Source: Solimonas sp047605265
Lineage (GTDB): Bacteria; Pseudomonadota; Gammaproteobacteria; Nevskiales; Nevskiaceae
Direction of reading: 5' to 3'
DNA length: 64,000 nt
NCBI GenBank assembly: GCA_047605265.1
Contig: JASGFY010000007.1
Coordinates: 1-64,000 of the forward strand
In this document: positions 16,807-25,156 of the stretch, in pieces
How positions within the stretch are numbered: the first letter of the stretch is position 1
How the letters are laid out: the number at the start of each line of letters is the position of its first letter
Notes under the pieces: generated by a model
Told to the model about the DNA's origin: nothing
The model's database searches: none
What the model saw: the letters and a program-made list of their open reading frames with translations, nothing else
Translations under genes and position numbers: made by a program

Positions 16807-17121
16807 ATGACAACCTGGCATGACGTCGGCGCCGCAACCGACTTCGAGGACGGCTGCCCCGCCGCGGTGATCGCCGGCGGCCAGCCGGTGGCGATCTTCC
16901 GCGTCGGACACGAGCTGTTCGCGCTGCACGATCTGTGCACGCACGGTGCCGCGCGCCTGTCCGACGGCTTCGTCGACAACGGCTGCGTCGAATGCCCGCT
17001 GCATCAGGGCCTGTTCGATCTGCGCAGCGGCGCCGTGCGCAGCGCGCCGCTGACGGTGCCGGTGCGCAGCTATGCCGTGCGCGTCACCGACGGCGGTCGC
17101 GTCGAGGTTGAGTTCGCGTGA
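16807..17121 (+). CDS. andAb: Rieske-type [2Fe-2S] ferredoxin of the anthranilate dioxygenase
   Basis: The 104-residue soluble protein carries the Rieske ligands in LCTHGAARL (Cys-x-His) and ECPLHQGLFDL (Cys-x2-His), the spacing of dioxygenase ferredoxins such as NahAb and AndAb. It should shuttle electrons from the reductase to the oxygenase alpha subunit. It begins 2 nt after the beta-subunit stop, and its own stop overlaps the reductase start as GTGA, so stoichiometric coupled translation is likely. Length matches the family (about 100-110). Confidence 0.93.
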   Translation: MTTWHDVGAATDFEDGCPAAVIAGGQPVAIFRVGHELFALHDLCTHGAARLSDGFVDNGCVECPLHQGLFDLRSGAVRSAPLTVPVRSYAVRVTDGGRVEVEFA

Positions 17122-18137
17122 ATGCCGCCGTCACGCTGCAGCCCGCCGGCCGCCGCTTCGACGTGATGGCCGGCGAGACCGTGCTCGACGCCGCGCTGCG
17201 CGCCGGCATCGCCGTGCCGTACCAGTGCCGCAGCGGCGGGTGCGGCAGCTGCCGCGCGCAACTCGTCGACGGCCGCGTCGAACACCGCGGCGACATGAAC
17301 CCTGCGGCGCTCGGCGCTGACGACATCGCCGCCGGCGCGCGCCTGCTGTGCTGCGCGCAGGCCGATGGCGAGGCGACGCTGGCCTGCGCCTTGATCGACG
17401 GCATCGCCGGCTTTGCGCTGCGCCGCACGACGGCGCGCGTGACCGGCATCGAGCGCGTCGCCGACGACATCGCCGTGCTGTGTCTCGAACTGCCGGAAGG
17501 CCAGGCGCTGCAATACCGCGCCGGCCAGTACGTGCAGATTCTGCTGCGCGACGGCCGCCGCCGCAGCTACTCGCTGGCGAGCGCCGCGGATGCCGGCGGC
17601 AGCCGCCGGATCGAGCTGCACGTCCGCCGCCGTCCAGGCGGCGCGTTCACCGATCACGTCTTCGGCAAGCTCAAGCCGCGCGAGATGCTGCGCATCGAGG
17701 GGCCGTTCGGCACCTTCTGCCTCGATGAAAGCTCGACGAAGCCGCTGCTGCTGCTGGCGACCGGCACCGGCTACGCGCCGGTCGCGGCGATCGTCGAAGC
17801 GCTGATCGCCGCCGGCCTGCGCCGGCCGGTGACGCTGTACCGCGGTGGCCGCGACAGGGCCGATCTGTATCGCCACGAACAGTGCGAGCACTGGGCCGCG
17901 AGCCTGCCCGATTTCCGTTACGTGCCGCTGCTGTCCGGCACGCCGCCGGATCGCTGGCGTGGCCGCCGCGGCCGCGTGCCGCAGGCCGTCTGCGACGACC
18001 ATGCGGACCTGTCCGGACACGAGGTCTACGCCTGCGGTTCTCCGGCCATGATCGACGCCGCGCAGGCGCTGCTGAGTGCTCGATGCGGTCTGCCGTCATC
18101 GGCCTTCTTCGCCGACGCCTTCACGGCGTCGACCTGA
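17118..18137 (+). CDS. andAa: Ferredoxin-NAD(P)H reductase with plant-type [2Fe-2S] domain
   Basis: The 339-residue protein has two parts. An N-terminal plant-type ferredoxin domain has cysteines in YQCRSGGCGSCRAQL and LLCCAQADG. A FAD/NAD reductase follows, with the flavin motif RRSYSLASA, the pyridine-nucleotide motif LLATGTGYAPVAAI and the late VYACGSPAMIDAA. This is the NahAa/BenC-like architecture; with a separate Rieske ferredoxin the complex belongs to the three-component class III dioxygenases. The start is GTG 17118, overlapping the ferredoxin stop; the nearby ATG 17122 is in another frame. The gene ends 14 nt before kynA, tying both pathway halves into one operon. Confidence 0.9.
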   Translation: MNAAVTLQPAGRRFDVMAGETVLDAALRAGIAVPYQCRSGGCGSCRAQLVDGRVEHRGDMNPAALGADDIAAGARLLCCAQADGEATLACALIDGIAGFALRRTTARVTGIERVADDIAVLCLELPEGQALQYRAGQYVQILLRDGRRRSYSLASAADAGGSRRIELHVRRRPGGAFTDHVFGKLKPREMLRIEGPFGTFCLDESSTKPLLLLATGTGYAPVAAIVEALIAAGLRRPVTLYRGGRDRADLYRHEQCEHWAASLPDFRYVPLLSGTPPDRWRGRRGRVPQAVCDDHADLSGHEVYACGSPAMIDAAQALLSARCGLPSSAFFADAFTAST

Positions 18138-18151
18138 TTCCGGAACTGCCG

Positions 18152-18994
18152 ATGTCCGATCCTGAAATCCCGTCGCCTGCCGCCAGCGGCGCCTACACCG
18201 ACTTCGCCAGGGCGATGAGCTACGGCGACTATCTGCAACTGCCGACGCTGCTGTCGGCGCAACGGCCGCTGAGCACGCAGAGCGACGAGCTGCTGTTCAT
18301 CATCATCCATCAGTCGACCGAGCTGTGGATGAAGCTGGTGCTGCACGAACTGGACCTGGCGATCGCCGGCGTGCGCAACGACCGCCTGCAACCGGCGCTG
18401 AAGAACCTCGCGCGCGTCGGCCGCATCCAGGCGCAGATGATCCAGTCCTGGGACGTGCTGTCGACGATGACGCCATCCGAGTATTCGTCGTTCCGCGGCG
18501 CGCTTGGCCGCTCGTCCGGCTTCCAGTCGTACCAGAACCGCCGCATCGAATTCCTGCTCGGCAACAAGCAGGCCGCAATGATCGAGCCGCACCGCCACGA
18601 CGCCGCGATCAGCGCCGTGCTCGACGCCGCGCTCGCCGCGCCGAGCCTGTACGACGAAACCCTGCGCCTGCTGGCGCGCCGCGGCTTGCCGATCGACGCC
18701 GCCGTGCTCGATCGCGATTTTCGCGAGCCGCACCAGAGCAACGACGGCGTGCGCAACGCCTGGCTGACGATCTATCGCGATCCGCAGCGCTGGTGGGATC
18801 TCTACCAGCTCGCCGAGAAACTCGTCGACGTCGACGACTGCTTCCAGCAGTGGCGCTTCCGTCACATGACGACGGTCAAGCGCATCATCGGCTTCAAGCG
18901 CGGCACCGGCGGCACGGCCGGCGTCGCGTACCTGAAGAAGGCCACCGACATCACGCTGTTCCCGGAACTCTGGGATTTGCGGACGGCGCTGTGA
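18152..18994 (+). CDS. kynA: Tryptophan 2,3-dioxygenase
   Basis: The 280-residue product is a haem enzyme of the TDO family: SYGDYLQLPTLLSAQ, then ELLFIIIHQSTELWMKLVLHE (substrate-side His and Arg/Lys region), SGFQSYQNRRIEFLLGNK, and the haem-ligand region WRFRHMTTVKRIIGFKRGTG. It opens the indole ring of L-tryptophan to N-formylkynurenine, the first step of the kynurenine route. ATG 18152 is the natural start; an open frame upstream runs into the reductase gene and lacks similarity. The gene lies 14 nt after andAa and 22 nt before kynB, all on one strand. Confidence 0.96.
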   Translation: MSDPEIPSPAASGAYTDFARAMSYGDYLQLPTLLSAQRPLSTQSDELLFIIIHQSTELWMKLVLHELDLAIAGVRNDRLQPALKNLARVGRIQAQMIQSWDVLSTMTPSEYSSFRGALGRSSGFQSYQNRRIEFLLGNKQAAMIEPHRHDAAISAVLDAALAAPSLYDETLRLLARRGLPIDAAVLDRDFREPHQSNDGVRNAWLTIYRDPQRWWDLYQLAEKLVDVDDCFQQWRFRHMTTVKRIIGFKRGTGGTAGVAYLKKATDITLFPELWDLRTAL

Positions 18995-19016
18995 GCGCGA
19001 TCGAAGCGAGGCCGCG

Positions 19017-19649
19017 ATGAGCCGCAGGCTTTACGACATCTCGCCGGCCCTGCAGGCCAGCCTGCCGATGTGGCCGGGCGACACCGTGTTCAGCGGCGAG
19101 CGCACCTGGGCGATCGGCGCGCAGTGCCCGGTCAACGTCTCGCGCATCACGCTGTCGACGCACAGCGGCGCGCACGCCGATGCCCCGCTGCACTACGCCG
19201 CCGACGGTGCCGCCGCCGATGCCTTCGATCTCGAACGCTATCTCGGGCCGTGCCGCGTCATCGACGTGCGCGGCTGCGGCGCGCTGGTGCAGGCCAAGCA
19301 TCTCATGCACGCGCTCGCCGACGTGCCGCCGCGCGTGCTGCTGCGCACGTATGACGTGGCGCCGCAACAGCAGTGGGATCACGCCTTCAGCGCCGTTGCC
19401 GCGCAGAGCATCGAACTGCTGGCGTCGCGCGGCGTGCAGCTGATCGGCATCGACACGCCGTCGATCGATCCCGAAACCTCGAAGACTCTGGACGCGCACC
19501 ACGCGATCCACCGCCACGGCATGGGCATTCTCGAGGGCCTCGTGCTCGACGAGGTGCCGGCCGGTGATTACGAACTGATCGCCCTGCCGCTGAAGCTGGC
19601 GGGGCTCGATGCCGCGCCGCTGCGCGCGGTGCTGAGAACGTGGAACTGA
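19017..19649 (+). CDS. kynB: Kynurenine formamidase (cyclase-like fold)
   Basis: The 210-residue protein shows the bacterial KynB signature: DISPALQASLPMWPGDT at the N-terminus, the metal-binding HSGAHADAPLHY motif, GIDTPSIDP, and a C-terminal GLDAAPLRAVL region. It hydrolyses N-formylkynurenine to kynurenine and formate using a two-metal site. It sits between kynA and kynU, the usual bacterial kynBAU partners in another order. The stop at 19649 lies within 10 nt of the kynU start, so the two are probably co-translated. Confidence 0.95.
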   Translation: MSRRLYDISPALQASLPMWPGDTVFSGERTWAIGAQCPVNVSRITLSTHSGAHADAPLHYAADGAAADAFDLERYLGPCRVIDVRGCGALVQAKHLMHALADVPPRVLLRTYDVAPQQQWDHAFSAVAAQSIELLASRGVQLIGIDTPSIDPETSKTLDAHHAIHRHGMGILEGLVLDEVPAGDYELIALPLKLAGLDAAPLRAVLRTWN

Positions 19650-19657
19650 ACGCTGAG

Positions 19658-20893
19658 ATGATGACCCCCGACGCCTTCACCGCCCTTGATCGCCAGGACC
19701 CGCTGCGCGCGTTCCGCGATTATTTCGATCTGCCCGACGGCGTGATCTATCTCGACGGCAACTCGCTCGGCGCGCTGCCGCGCGCGACGCCGGCGCGCGT
19801 GCAGGAGGTCATCACGCAGGAGTGGGGCGAGGGCCTGGTGCGCAGCTGGAACGCCGCCGGCTGGGTCGATGCGCAGCGCCGCGTCGGCGACAAGATCGGC
19901 CGCATCATCGGCGCCGGGCCGGGCGAGACGCTGGTCGCCGACTCGACGTCGGTCAATCTGTTCAAGATGCTGTCGGCGGCGCTGAAGCTGCGGCCGGGCC
20001 GCACGCGCATCGTCTCCGAGATCGGCAATTTCCCGACCGACCTCTACATCGCGCAGGGCCTTGCCGCGCTGCTCGGCGGCGGCGTCGAACTGCTCGCCGT
20101 GCATCCGCACGAGATCGACGGCGTGCTCGACGAGCGCGTCGCCGTGCTGATGCTCACGCACGTCAACTACGCGACCGGCGCGATGTACGACATGCCGAAG
20201 CTGACGCAGCGCGCGCACGATTGCGGCGCGTTGATGCTGTGGGATCTCGCGCATTCGGCCGGCGCGGTGCCGGTCGATCTCGATGCCGCGAGCGCCGATT
20301 TCGCCGTCGGCTGCGGCTACAAATACTTGAACGGCGGTCCCGGCGCGCCGTCTTTCCTGTTCGCCGCGCAGCGCCACCACGCCGGACTGCAGCCGGCGCT
20401 CAGCGGCTGGTTCGGCCACGCCGCGCCGTTCGCGTTCGAAGGCACGTACAAGCCCGCCAGCGACATCATGCGGCTCGCCGTCGGCACGCCGCCGATCATC
20501 AGCCTCGCCGCGCTCGAAGTCGGCGTCGACCTGATGCTCGACGTGCCGATGCGCGCCATCCGCGACAAATCGGTCCGCCAGACCGAGCTGTTCATCGAAC
20601 TCGTCGAGCAGGAGATTCCCGAGCTGCGCGGCGCGCTCGTCTCGCCGGCCGATCCACTGCGCCGCGGCAGCCAGATCTGCCTGCGCCACGCCGACGCCTG
20701 GCCGATCATGCAGGCGCTGATCGCGCACGGCGTGATCGGCGATTTCCGCGCACCGGACATCCTGCGCTTCGGCTTCACCCCTTTGTACCTGGGCTACGCC
20801 GATGTCTGGAAAGCCGTGCGCACGCTGCGCCACGTCATCGTCAGCGGCGAGTGGCGGAAGCCGGAGTTCCAGGCCAGAGCGAAAGTGACCTGA
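19658..20893 (+). CDS. kynU: Kynureninase (PLP enzyme)
   Basis: The 411-residue fold-type I PLP enzyme contains IYLDGNSLGALPRATPARV at the N-terminus, the STSVNLFKML phosphate-binding loop, LWDLAHSAGAVPVDL (Asp pairing with the pyridine nitrogen) and GCGYKYLNGGPGAP, where the YKYLNGG lysine forms the Schiff base. It splits kynurenine into anthranilate and L-alanine. Both products have dedicated enzymes in this block: AndA for anthranilate and alanine dehydrogenase at 25157-26275 for alanine. I use ATG 19658; GTG 19640, overlapping the kynB stop, would add six residues. It appears to end the seven-gene operon that begins at 15004. Confidence 0.95.
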   Translation: MMTPDAFTALDRQDPLRAFRDYFDLPDGVIYLDGNSLGALPRATPARVQEVITQEWGEGLVRSWNAAGWVDAQRRVGDKIGRIIGAGPGETLVADSTSVNLFKMLSAALKLRPGRTRIVSEIGNFPTDLYIAQGLAALLGGGVELLAVHPHEIDGVLDERVAVLMLTHVNYATGAMYDMPKLTQRAHDCGALMLWDLAHSAGAVPVDLDAASADFAVGCGYKYLNGGPGAPSFLFAAQRHHAGLQPALSGWFGHAAPFAFEGTYKPASDIMRLAVGTPPIISLAALEVGVDLMLDVPMRAIRDKSVRQTELFIELVEQEIPELRGALVSPADPLRRGSQICLRHADAWPIMQALIAHGVIGDFRAPDILRFGFTPLYLGYADVWKAVRTLRHVIVSGEWRKPEFQARAKVT

Positions 20894-21117
20894 GGACCTG
20901 CCATCAGCTTCGGGCGGATGTCCGCGGCTTGCGGGCCGGCCGCGCCGGATGCTGGCGCGGCGCCCGGCGATTCACGCCGCATTGCACCTCGTGATCTTCA
21001 GAAAAAATCGAGGCGACCGCGCGCAAGTTCTTGAAGTGAGCGTCCCGACCGGCGGCGGCGTGTCCGGTATGATGTTTGCATGCTCTAAAATCACGCTTTT
21101 TGCGCAGAGCCGACGCC

Positions 21118-22056
21118 ATGCAGCAGCCGAACTTCAAATATCTCTACGAGGCCGCCAGGCTCGGCTCGATGCGCGCCGCCGCCGACAAGCTCGGCGTCGC
21201 GGTGTCGTCGATCAGCCGCCAGATCGCGCAGCTCGAAGCCGAGGTCGGCATGCCGCTGATCGAGCACGGCCGCCGCAGCGTGCAGCTCACGGAAGCCGGC
21301 GAGCTGACGATGAAGTATTACGGCGAGCAGCTGTCGCAGCGCGAAGACTTCGAGGCGCGCCTGTCGGACCTGCGTTCGCTGCGCGCCGGGCACATCACGC
21401 TGGCGGTCGGCGAGGGCTTTCTCGGCGAGGCGCTGTCGAACGTGCTGAGCCGCTTCATCGCCCGTCACGCCGGCGTCTCTCTGACCGTGCACAGCAGCAA
21501 CTCGTCGAACGAGGTCGTGCGCATGGTCGCCGAGGACGAGGCGCATCTCGGCCTCGCCTTCAACACCAGCGACGATCCGCGCATCCGCACGCAGATTTCG
21601 ACGTGCCAGCCGCTGTGTATGATCGTCAAGCCGACGCATCCGCTGGCCGGCCGCGAGAGCATCCGGCTCGCCGACCTGATGTCGTACAAGGTCTGCCTGC
21701 TCGAATCGGCGCATCGCACGCGGCAGATGCTCAAGAAGGCCGAAGCCGCCGAGGGCGTGACGCTCGATCCTTGCGTGACGTCGAACTCCATCGGCCTGCT
21801 GCGCGACCTGCTGCACGCCGGCGACTTCGTCACGCTGATCTCGGTGCTGGCAATGGCGCGCGAGCTGATGCGCGGCGAGTTCGTCGCCGTGCCGATCGCC
21901 AACACCGCCTTCGAGACCGCGCCGGTGACGCTGATCAGCCGCATCGGCCGGCGCCTCGCGCCCGGTCCGCAGCAGCTGCTGTTCCTGCTCGACGGCTACC
22001 TGCGCGGCCTGCCGAGCTTCGGCGAGCTGCATCCGCCGGAACGCGCCGCCGCCTGA
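21118..22056 (+). CDS. LysR-family transcriptional regulator
   Basis: The 312-residue protein has an N-terminal LysR winged helix (residues 3-62: YLYEAARLGSMRAAADKLGV, SSISRQIAQLEAEVGMPLIE) and a periplasmic-binding-protein-like effector domain from about residue 90 (AGHITLAVGEGFLGEAL). It begins with MQQPNFKYL at ATG 21118; an upstream frame adds 14 residues without similarity. It follows kynU by 224 bp and precedes the AKR, symporter and ald genes on the same strand. That position, between the two parts of the tryptophan block, makes it a candidate regulator of one or both. LysR genes are usually divergent from a target, and this one is not, so its target is unclear. Confidence 0.9.
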   Translation: MQQPNFKYLYEAARLGSMRAAADKLGVAVSSISRQIAQLEAEVGMPLIEHGRRSVQLTEAGELTMKYYGEQLSQREDFEARLSDLRSLRAGHITLAVGEGFLGEALSNVLSRFIARHAGVSLTVHSSNSSNEVVRMVAEDEAHLGLAFNTSDDPRIRTQISTCQPLCMIVKPTHPLAGRESIRLADLMSYKVCLLESAHRTRQMLKKAEAAEGVTLDPCVTSNSIGLLRDLLHAGDFVTLISVLAMARELMRGEFVAVPIANTAFETAPVTLISRIGRRLAPGPQQLLFLLDGYLRGLPSFGELHPPERAAA

Positions 22057-22239
22057 GCGCCGCTGGCGCGCAGCACCCGGCGGCGTGCAGTCCGCCGGGT
22101 GCTGCCGAGCGTCGCGAACACGTTGCCGGGGCCGCAACGAACTTGTTCCCCGATGCCAATCCCGATCGCCGATTCTTCGCACGCACCCGGCGCCGCGCTC
22201 CGAACGCGCCGGGGCATACGCCCCCCAGGAGAATCACGC

Positions 22240-23673
22240 GTGCATCCGGCCGACCGACCGCAGTCACCCAATGTGGGGGCCAGCTTCGAACTCTATGACC
22301 TGCGCGTCGAGGTCGTGGCGCCGCCGGGGGCGCGCATCTATTGCGGCGCCAAGGTCGGCGACTGGTTCGAGCTGCGCGGCGAGATGCTGCACCTGCCGCC
22401 GGGCCAAGCGTTCTCGATCTACTCGCTGTCGGCGATCCTGCCGCTGCTGCCGGCCAAGCAGCGCGAGACCGATCCGCACGACTGGATGACCTCGGACGCC
22501 GAAGTCGCCTGCCCCGATCCGAACTGCCCGAGCCGCTTCCGCATCACGCGCCTCGGCAAACGCCGCTTCCTGCGCGCCGACACCACGGCCGTGCCGCTGC
22601 CGGGCGAGGGCGCCGCGAAAAAAACCGCCAGTGCCGCGCTGCCGCCGATCCCACGCATCGCGCTCGCGCCGGACTACGAGATCTCGCGGCTGATCAAGGG
22701 CGGCTGGCATCTGGCCGGCGACCACGGCGACATCGATCCCGAGCAGGCGCTGCACGACATGGCCGCGTTCGTCGAGTCCGGCATCACCACCTTCGACTGC
22801 GCCGACATCTACACCAGCGTCGAGCAGAAGATCGGCGATTTCCGCAGGCGTTATCCGTCGCTGACCCGACAGCTGCGCGTGCACACCAAGTTCGTGCCGG
22901 ACCTCGCCGATCTCGACAAGGTCGACGGCAAGCTCGTGCGCTTCGGCATCGAACGCTCGATCAAGCGCCTCGCCGTCGAGCGCGTCGACCTCGTGCAGTT
23001 CCACTGGTGGAACTTCGACAAGCCCGGCTACGTCGAGGCGGCGATCGAGCTGGCGAAGCTGCAGAAGGAAGGCAGGATCGACCGCATCGGCGTCACCAAC
23101 TTCGACGTCGCGCATCTGCAGGAACTGCTGGCCGCCGGCGTGCCGGTGTTCGCGCACCAGCTGCAGTATTCGCTGCTCGACCAGCGCCCGGAGAACGGCA
23201 TGGTCGAGCTGTGCCGCCAGCACGACATCGCGCTGCTGTGCTACGGCACCGTCGCCGGCGGCTTCCTCTCCGAGCGCTGGCTCGACAAGCCGGAGCCGGT
23301 CGCGCCGTTCGCCAACCGTTCGCTGGTCAAGTACAAGCTGATCATCGACGACTTCGGCGGCTGGGAGCTGTTCCAGACCCTGCTGCGCGTGCTCGCCGGC
23401 ATCGCCGCCAAGCACGACTGCGACATCGCCACCGTCGCCACCGCCGCCGTGCTACAGCGCGAGCGGGTCGCCGCGGCGATCGTCGGCGCGACCAACACCG
23501 CGCACCTGCCGGCGCATCGGCGCATCGGCGCGGTCACGCTCGATGCCGGCGACCTCGCGCTGATCGACACCGTCGCGCGCCACCGCAAGGGGCCGCTCGG
23601 CGACGTCTACCAGCTCGAACGCGACATCACCGGCCCGCACGGCCGCATCATGAAGTACGACCTGCACAAGTAA
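22240..23673 (+). CDS. Aldo/keto reductase with N-terminal TIGR04076-like domain
   Basis: The 477-residue protein has two parts. Residues about 1-125 resemble the small TIGR04076 family: YDLRVEVVAPPGARIYCGAK, GDWFELRGEML, and a paired-Cys segment CPDPNCPSRFRI. Residues about 140-477 form an aldo/keto reductase with the catalytic tetrad visible: Asp and Tyr in FDCADIYTSVE, Lys in VHTKFVPD, His in LVQFHWWNFD. An AKR would reduce or oxidise a carbonyl with NADPH; the N-terminal domain has no known function. I chose GTG 22240, preceded by AGGAGA at 8 nt; the frame is open further upstream but without similarity. Position before the symporter and ald suggests co-expression. The substrate is unknown. 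Confidence 0.82.
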   Translation: MHPADRPQSPNVGASFELYDLRVEVVAPPGARIYCGAKVGDWFELRGEMLHLPPGQAFSIYSLSAILPLLPAKQRETDPHDWMTSDAEVACPDPNCPSRFRITRLGKRRFLRADTTAVPLPGEGAAKKTASAALPPIPRIALAPDYEISRLIKGGWHLAGDHGDIDPEQALHDMAAFVESGITTFDCADIYTSVEQKIGDFRRRYPSLTRQLRVHTKFVPDLADLDKVDGKLVRFGIERSIKRLAVERVDLVQFHWWNFDKPGYVEAAIELAKLQKEGRIDRIGVTNFDVAHLQELLAAGVPVFAHQLQYSLLDQRPENGMVELCRQHDIALLCYGTVAGGFLSERWLDKPEPVAPFANRSLVKYKLIIDDFGGWELFQTLLRVLAGIAAKHDCDIATVATAAVLQRERVAAAIVGATNTAHLPAHRRIGAVTLDAGDLALIDTVARHRKGPLGDVYQLERDITGPHGRIMKYDLHK

Positions 23674-23696
23674 GCCGCGCGACGCGTCCCGCTGCC

Positions 23697-25052
23697 ATGC
23701 ACGGCAAGACCTGGTCGTCCAACCTGCTGTTCCTGATCGCGGCGATCGGCACCGAAGCCGGCATCGCCAACGTCTGGAAGTTCAGCTATCTCGCCGGCGC
23801 CAACGGCGGCGGGCTGTTCGTGGCGCTGTACTTCATCGCCGTGATCGTCATCGCCGCGCCGGCGCTGATGGCGGAGATGCTCATCGGCCGCCTCGGCGGA
23901 CGCAGTGTGATGGGCAATATGCGCATGCTCGCCGAGCGCCACGGCGCGTCGCGCTTCTGGCAAAGCTTCGGCGTGCTCGCGCTCGTCTGCATCTTCCTGA
24001 TCCTCGGCTACTACCTCGTCGTCTGCGGCTGGATGCTCTACTACTTCGTGCTGTCGCTGACGCACGGTTTCGCCGGCACCACGGTGCACAGCGCAGCGGC
24101 GATGAACGCGAAGATGATGGCGAGTCCGGCGGCGATGCTGGCGTGCTCGGGCGCCTTCGTACTGGCCACGTCGTTCGTCGTCGCGCGCGGCATCAACCGC
24201 GGCATCGAGCGCGTCGCCGGCGTGCTGACGCCGCTGCGCTTCGCGATCCTGCTCGGCCTGTTCGCCTACGCGGTCTGCTTCGCCGACGTCGGCGCCGCCG
24301 CCCGGTTCCTGTTCACCTTCGACCTGTCGAAGCTGAACGGGCACATCGTCATCGTCGCCGTCGGCCAGGCCTTCTTCTCGCTCGGCATCGGCGTCGGCAC
24401 GATGATGACGATGGGCGCCTACATGCGCGCCGAGTACTCGATCCCGCGCACCGTGATGACGGTGGCGATCGCGCAGGGCCTCGTCGCGCTGCTGTCCGGC
24501 CTGTCGATCTTCCCGCTGGTCTTTCATTACGGGCTCGAACCGGCACAGGGGCCGGCGCTGATCTTCGTCACGCTGCCGGTGGCCTTCGCGCAGATGCCGG
24601 GCGGTGCCGTGTTCGGCGCGCTGCTGTTCATGCTGCTGTCGTTCGCGGCACTGACCGCGACCATCGTCATGCTCGAAACCATCGTCGCCTTCCTCGAGGA
24701 ATACACCGCGCTGTCGCGGCCGGCGCTGGCATGGCTGAGCGGCCTGGCGCTGTGGCTCAGCGGTTTCTTCACCGTGCTGTCGTTCAACCGCTGGCGCGAC
24801 GTGCATCCGCTGCAGTGGCTGGGCCTGACGTCGGACAAGACCATTTTCGACCTGCTCGACTACCTGACGTCGAACCTGCTGATGCCGGCCGGCGGCCTGA
24901 TGGTCGCGCTGATGGCCGGCTGGGCGCTGAGCCGCGACACCGTGCGCCGCGAACTCGGCCTCGGCGACGGTCCGGCGTTCCGCCTGTGGCGCGGCGCCGT
25001 GCGCTATGTCGTGCCGGTCGTCGTGCTGATCCTCTTCATCTCGATCCAGTAG
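23697..25052 (+). CDS. Sodium:neurotransmitter-symporter (NSS/SNF) family amino-acid transporter
   Basis: The 451-residue membrane protein starts with the NSS fingerprint: SSNLLFLIAAIGTEAGIANVWKF at TM1 (read here as SSNLLFLIAAIG plus GIANVWKF), then GGGLFVALYF, EMLIGRLGGRS and about 11-12 helices. The unwound TM1 region contributes sodium- and substrate-binding groups in this family. Bacterial relatives of this length (TnaT, MhsT) carry tryptophan or other hydrophobic amino acids. Given the neighbouring kyn and and genes, tryptophan uptake is a good inference but cannot be read from sequence. It lies 23 nt after the AKR gene and 104 nt before ald. Confidence 0.88.
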   Translation: MHGKTWSSNLLFLIAAIGTEAGIANVWKFSYLAGANGGGLFVALYFIAVIVIAAPALMAEMLIGRLGGRSVMGNMRMLAERHGASRFWQSFGVLALVCIFLILGYYLVVCGWMLYYFVLSLTHGFAGTTVHSAAAMNAKMMASPAAMLACSGAFVLATSFVVARGINRGIERVAGVLTPLRFAILLGLFAYAVCFADVGAAARFLFTFDLSKLNGHIVIVAVGQAFFSLGIGVGTMMTMGAYMRAEYSIPRTVMTVAIAQGLVALLSGLSIFPLVFHYGLEPAQGPALIFVTLPVAFAQMPGGAVFGALLFMLLSFAALTATIVMLETIVAFLEEYTALSRPALAWLSGLALWLSGFFTVLSFNRWRDVHPLQWLGLTSDKTIFDLLDYLTSNLLMPAGGLMVALMAGWALSRDTVRRELGLGDGPAFRLWRGAVRYVVPVVVLILFISIQ

Positions 25053-25156
25053 CCGCCCGCCGCCCATCGCAGCGCGCGATCCGCAAGTCCGGACGCGCTC
25101 CCTTCCCGCGCGGCGCGGGCGTTTCATTCCCCACAGAACAGCAAAGGAGCTTCCCC

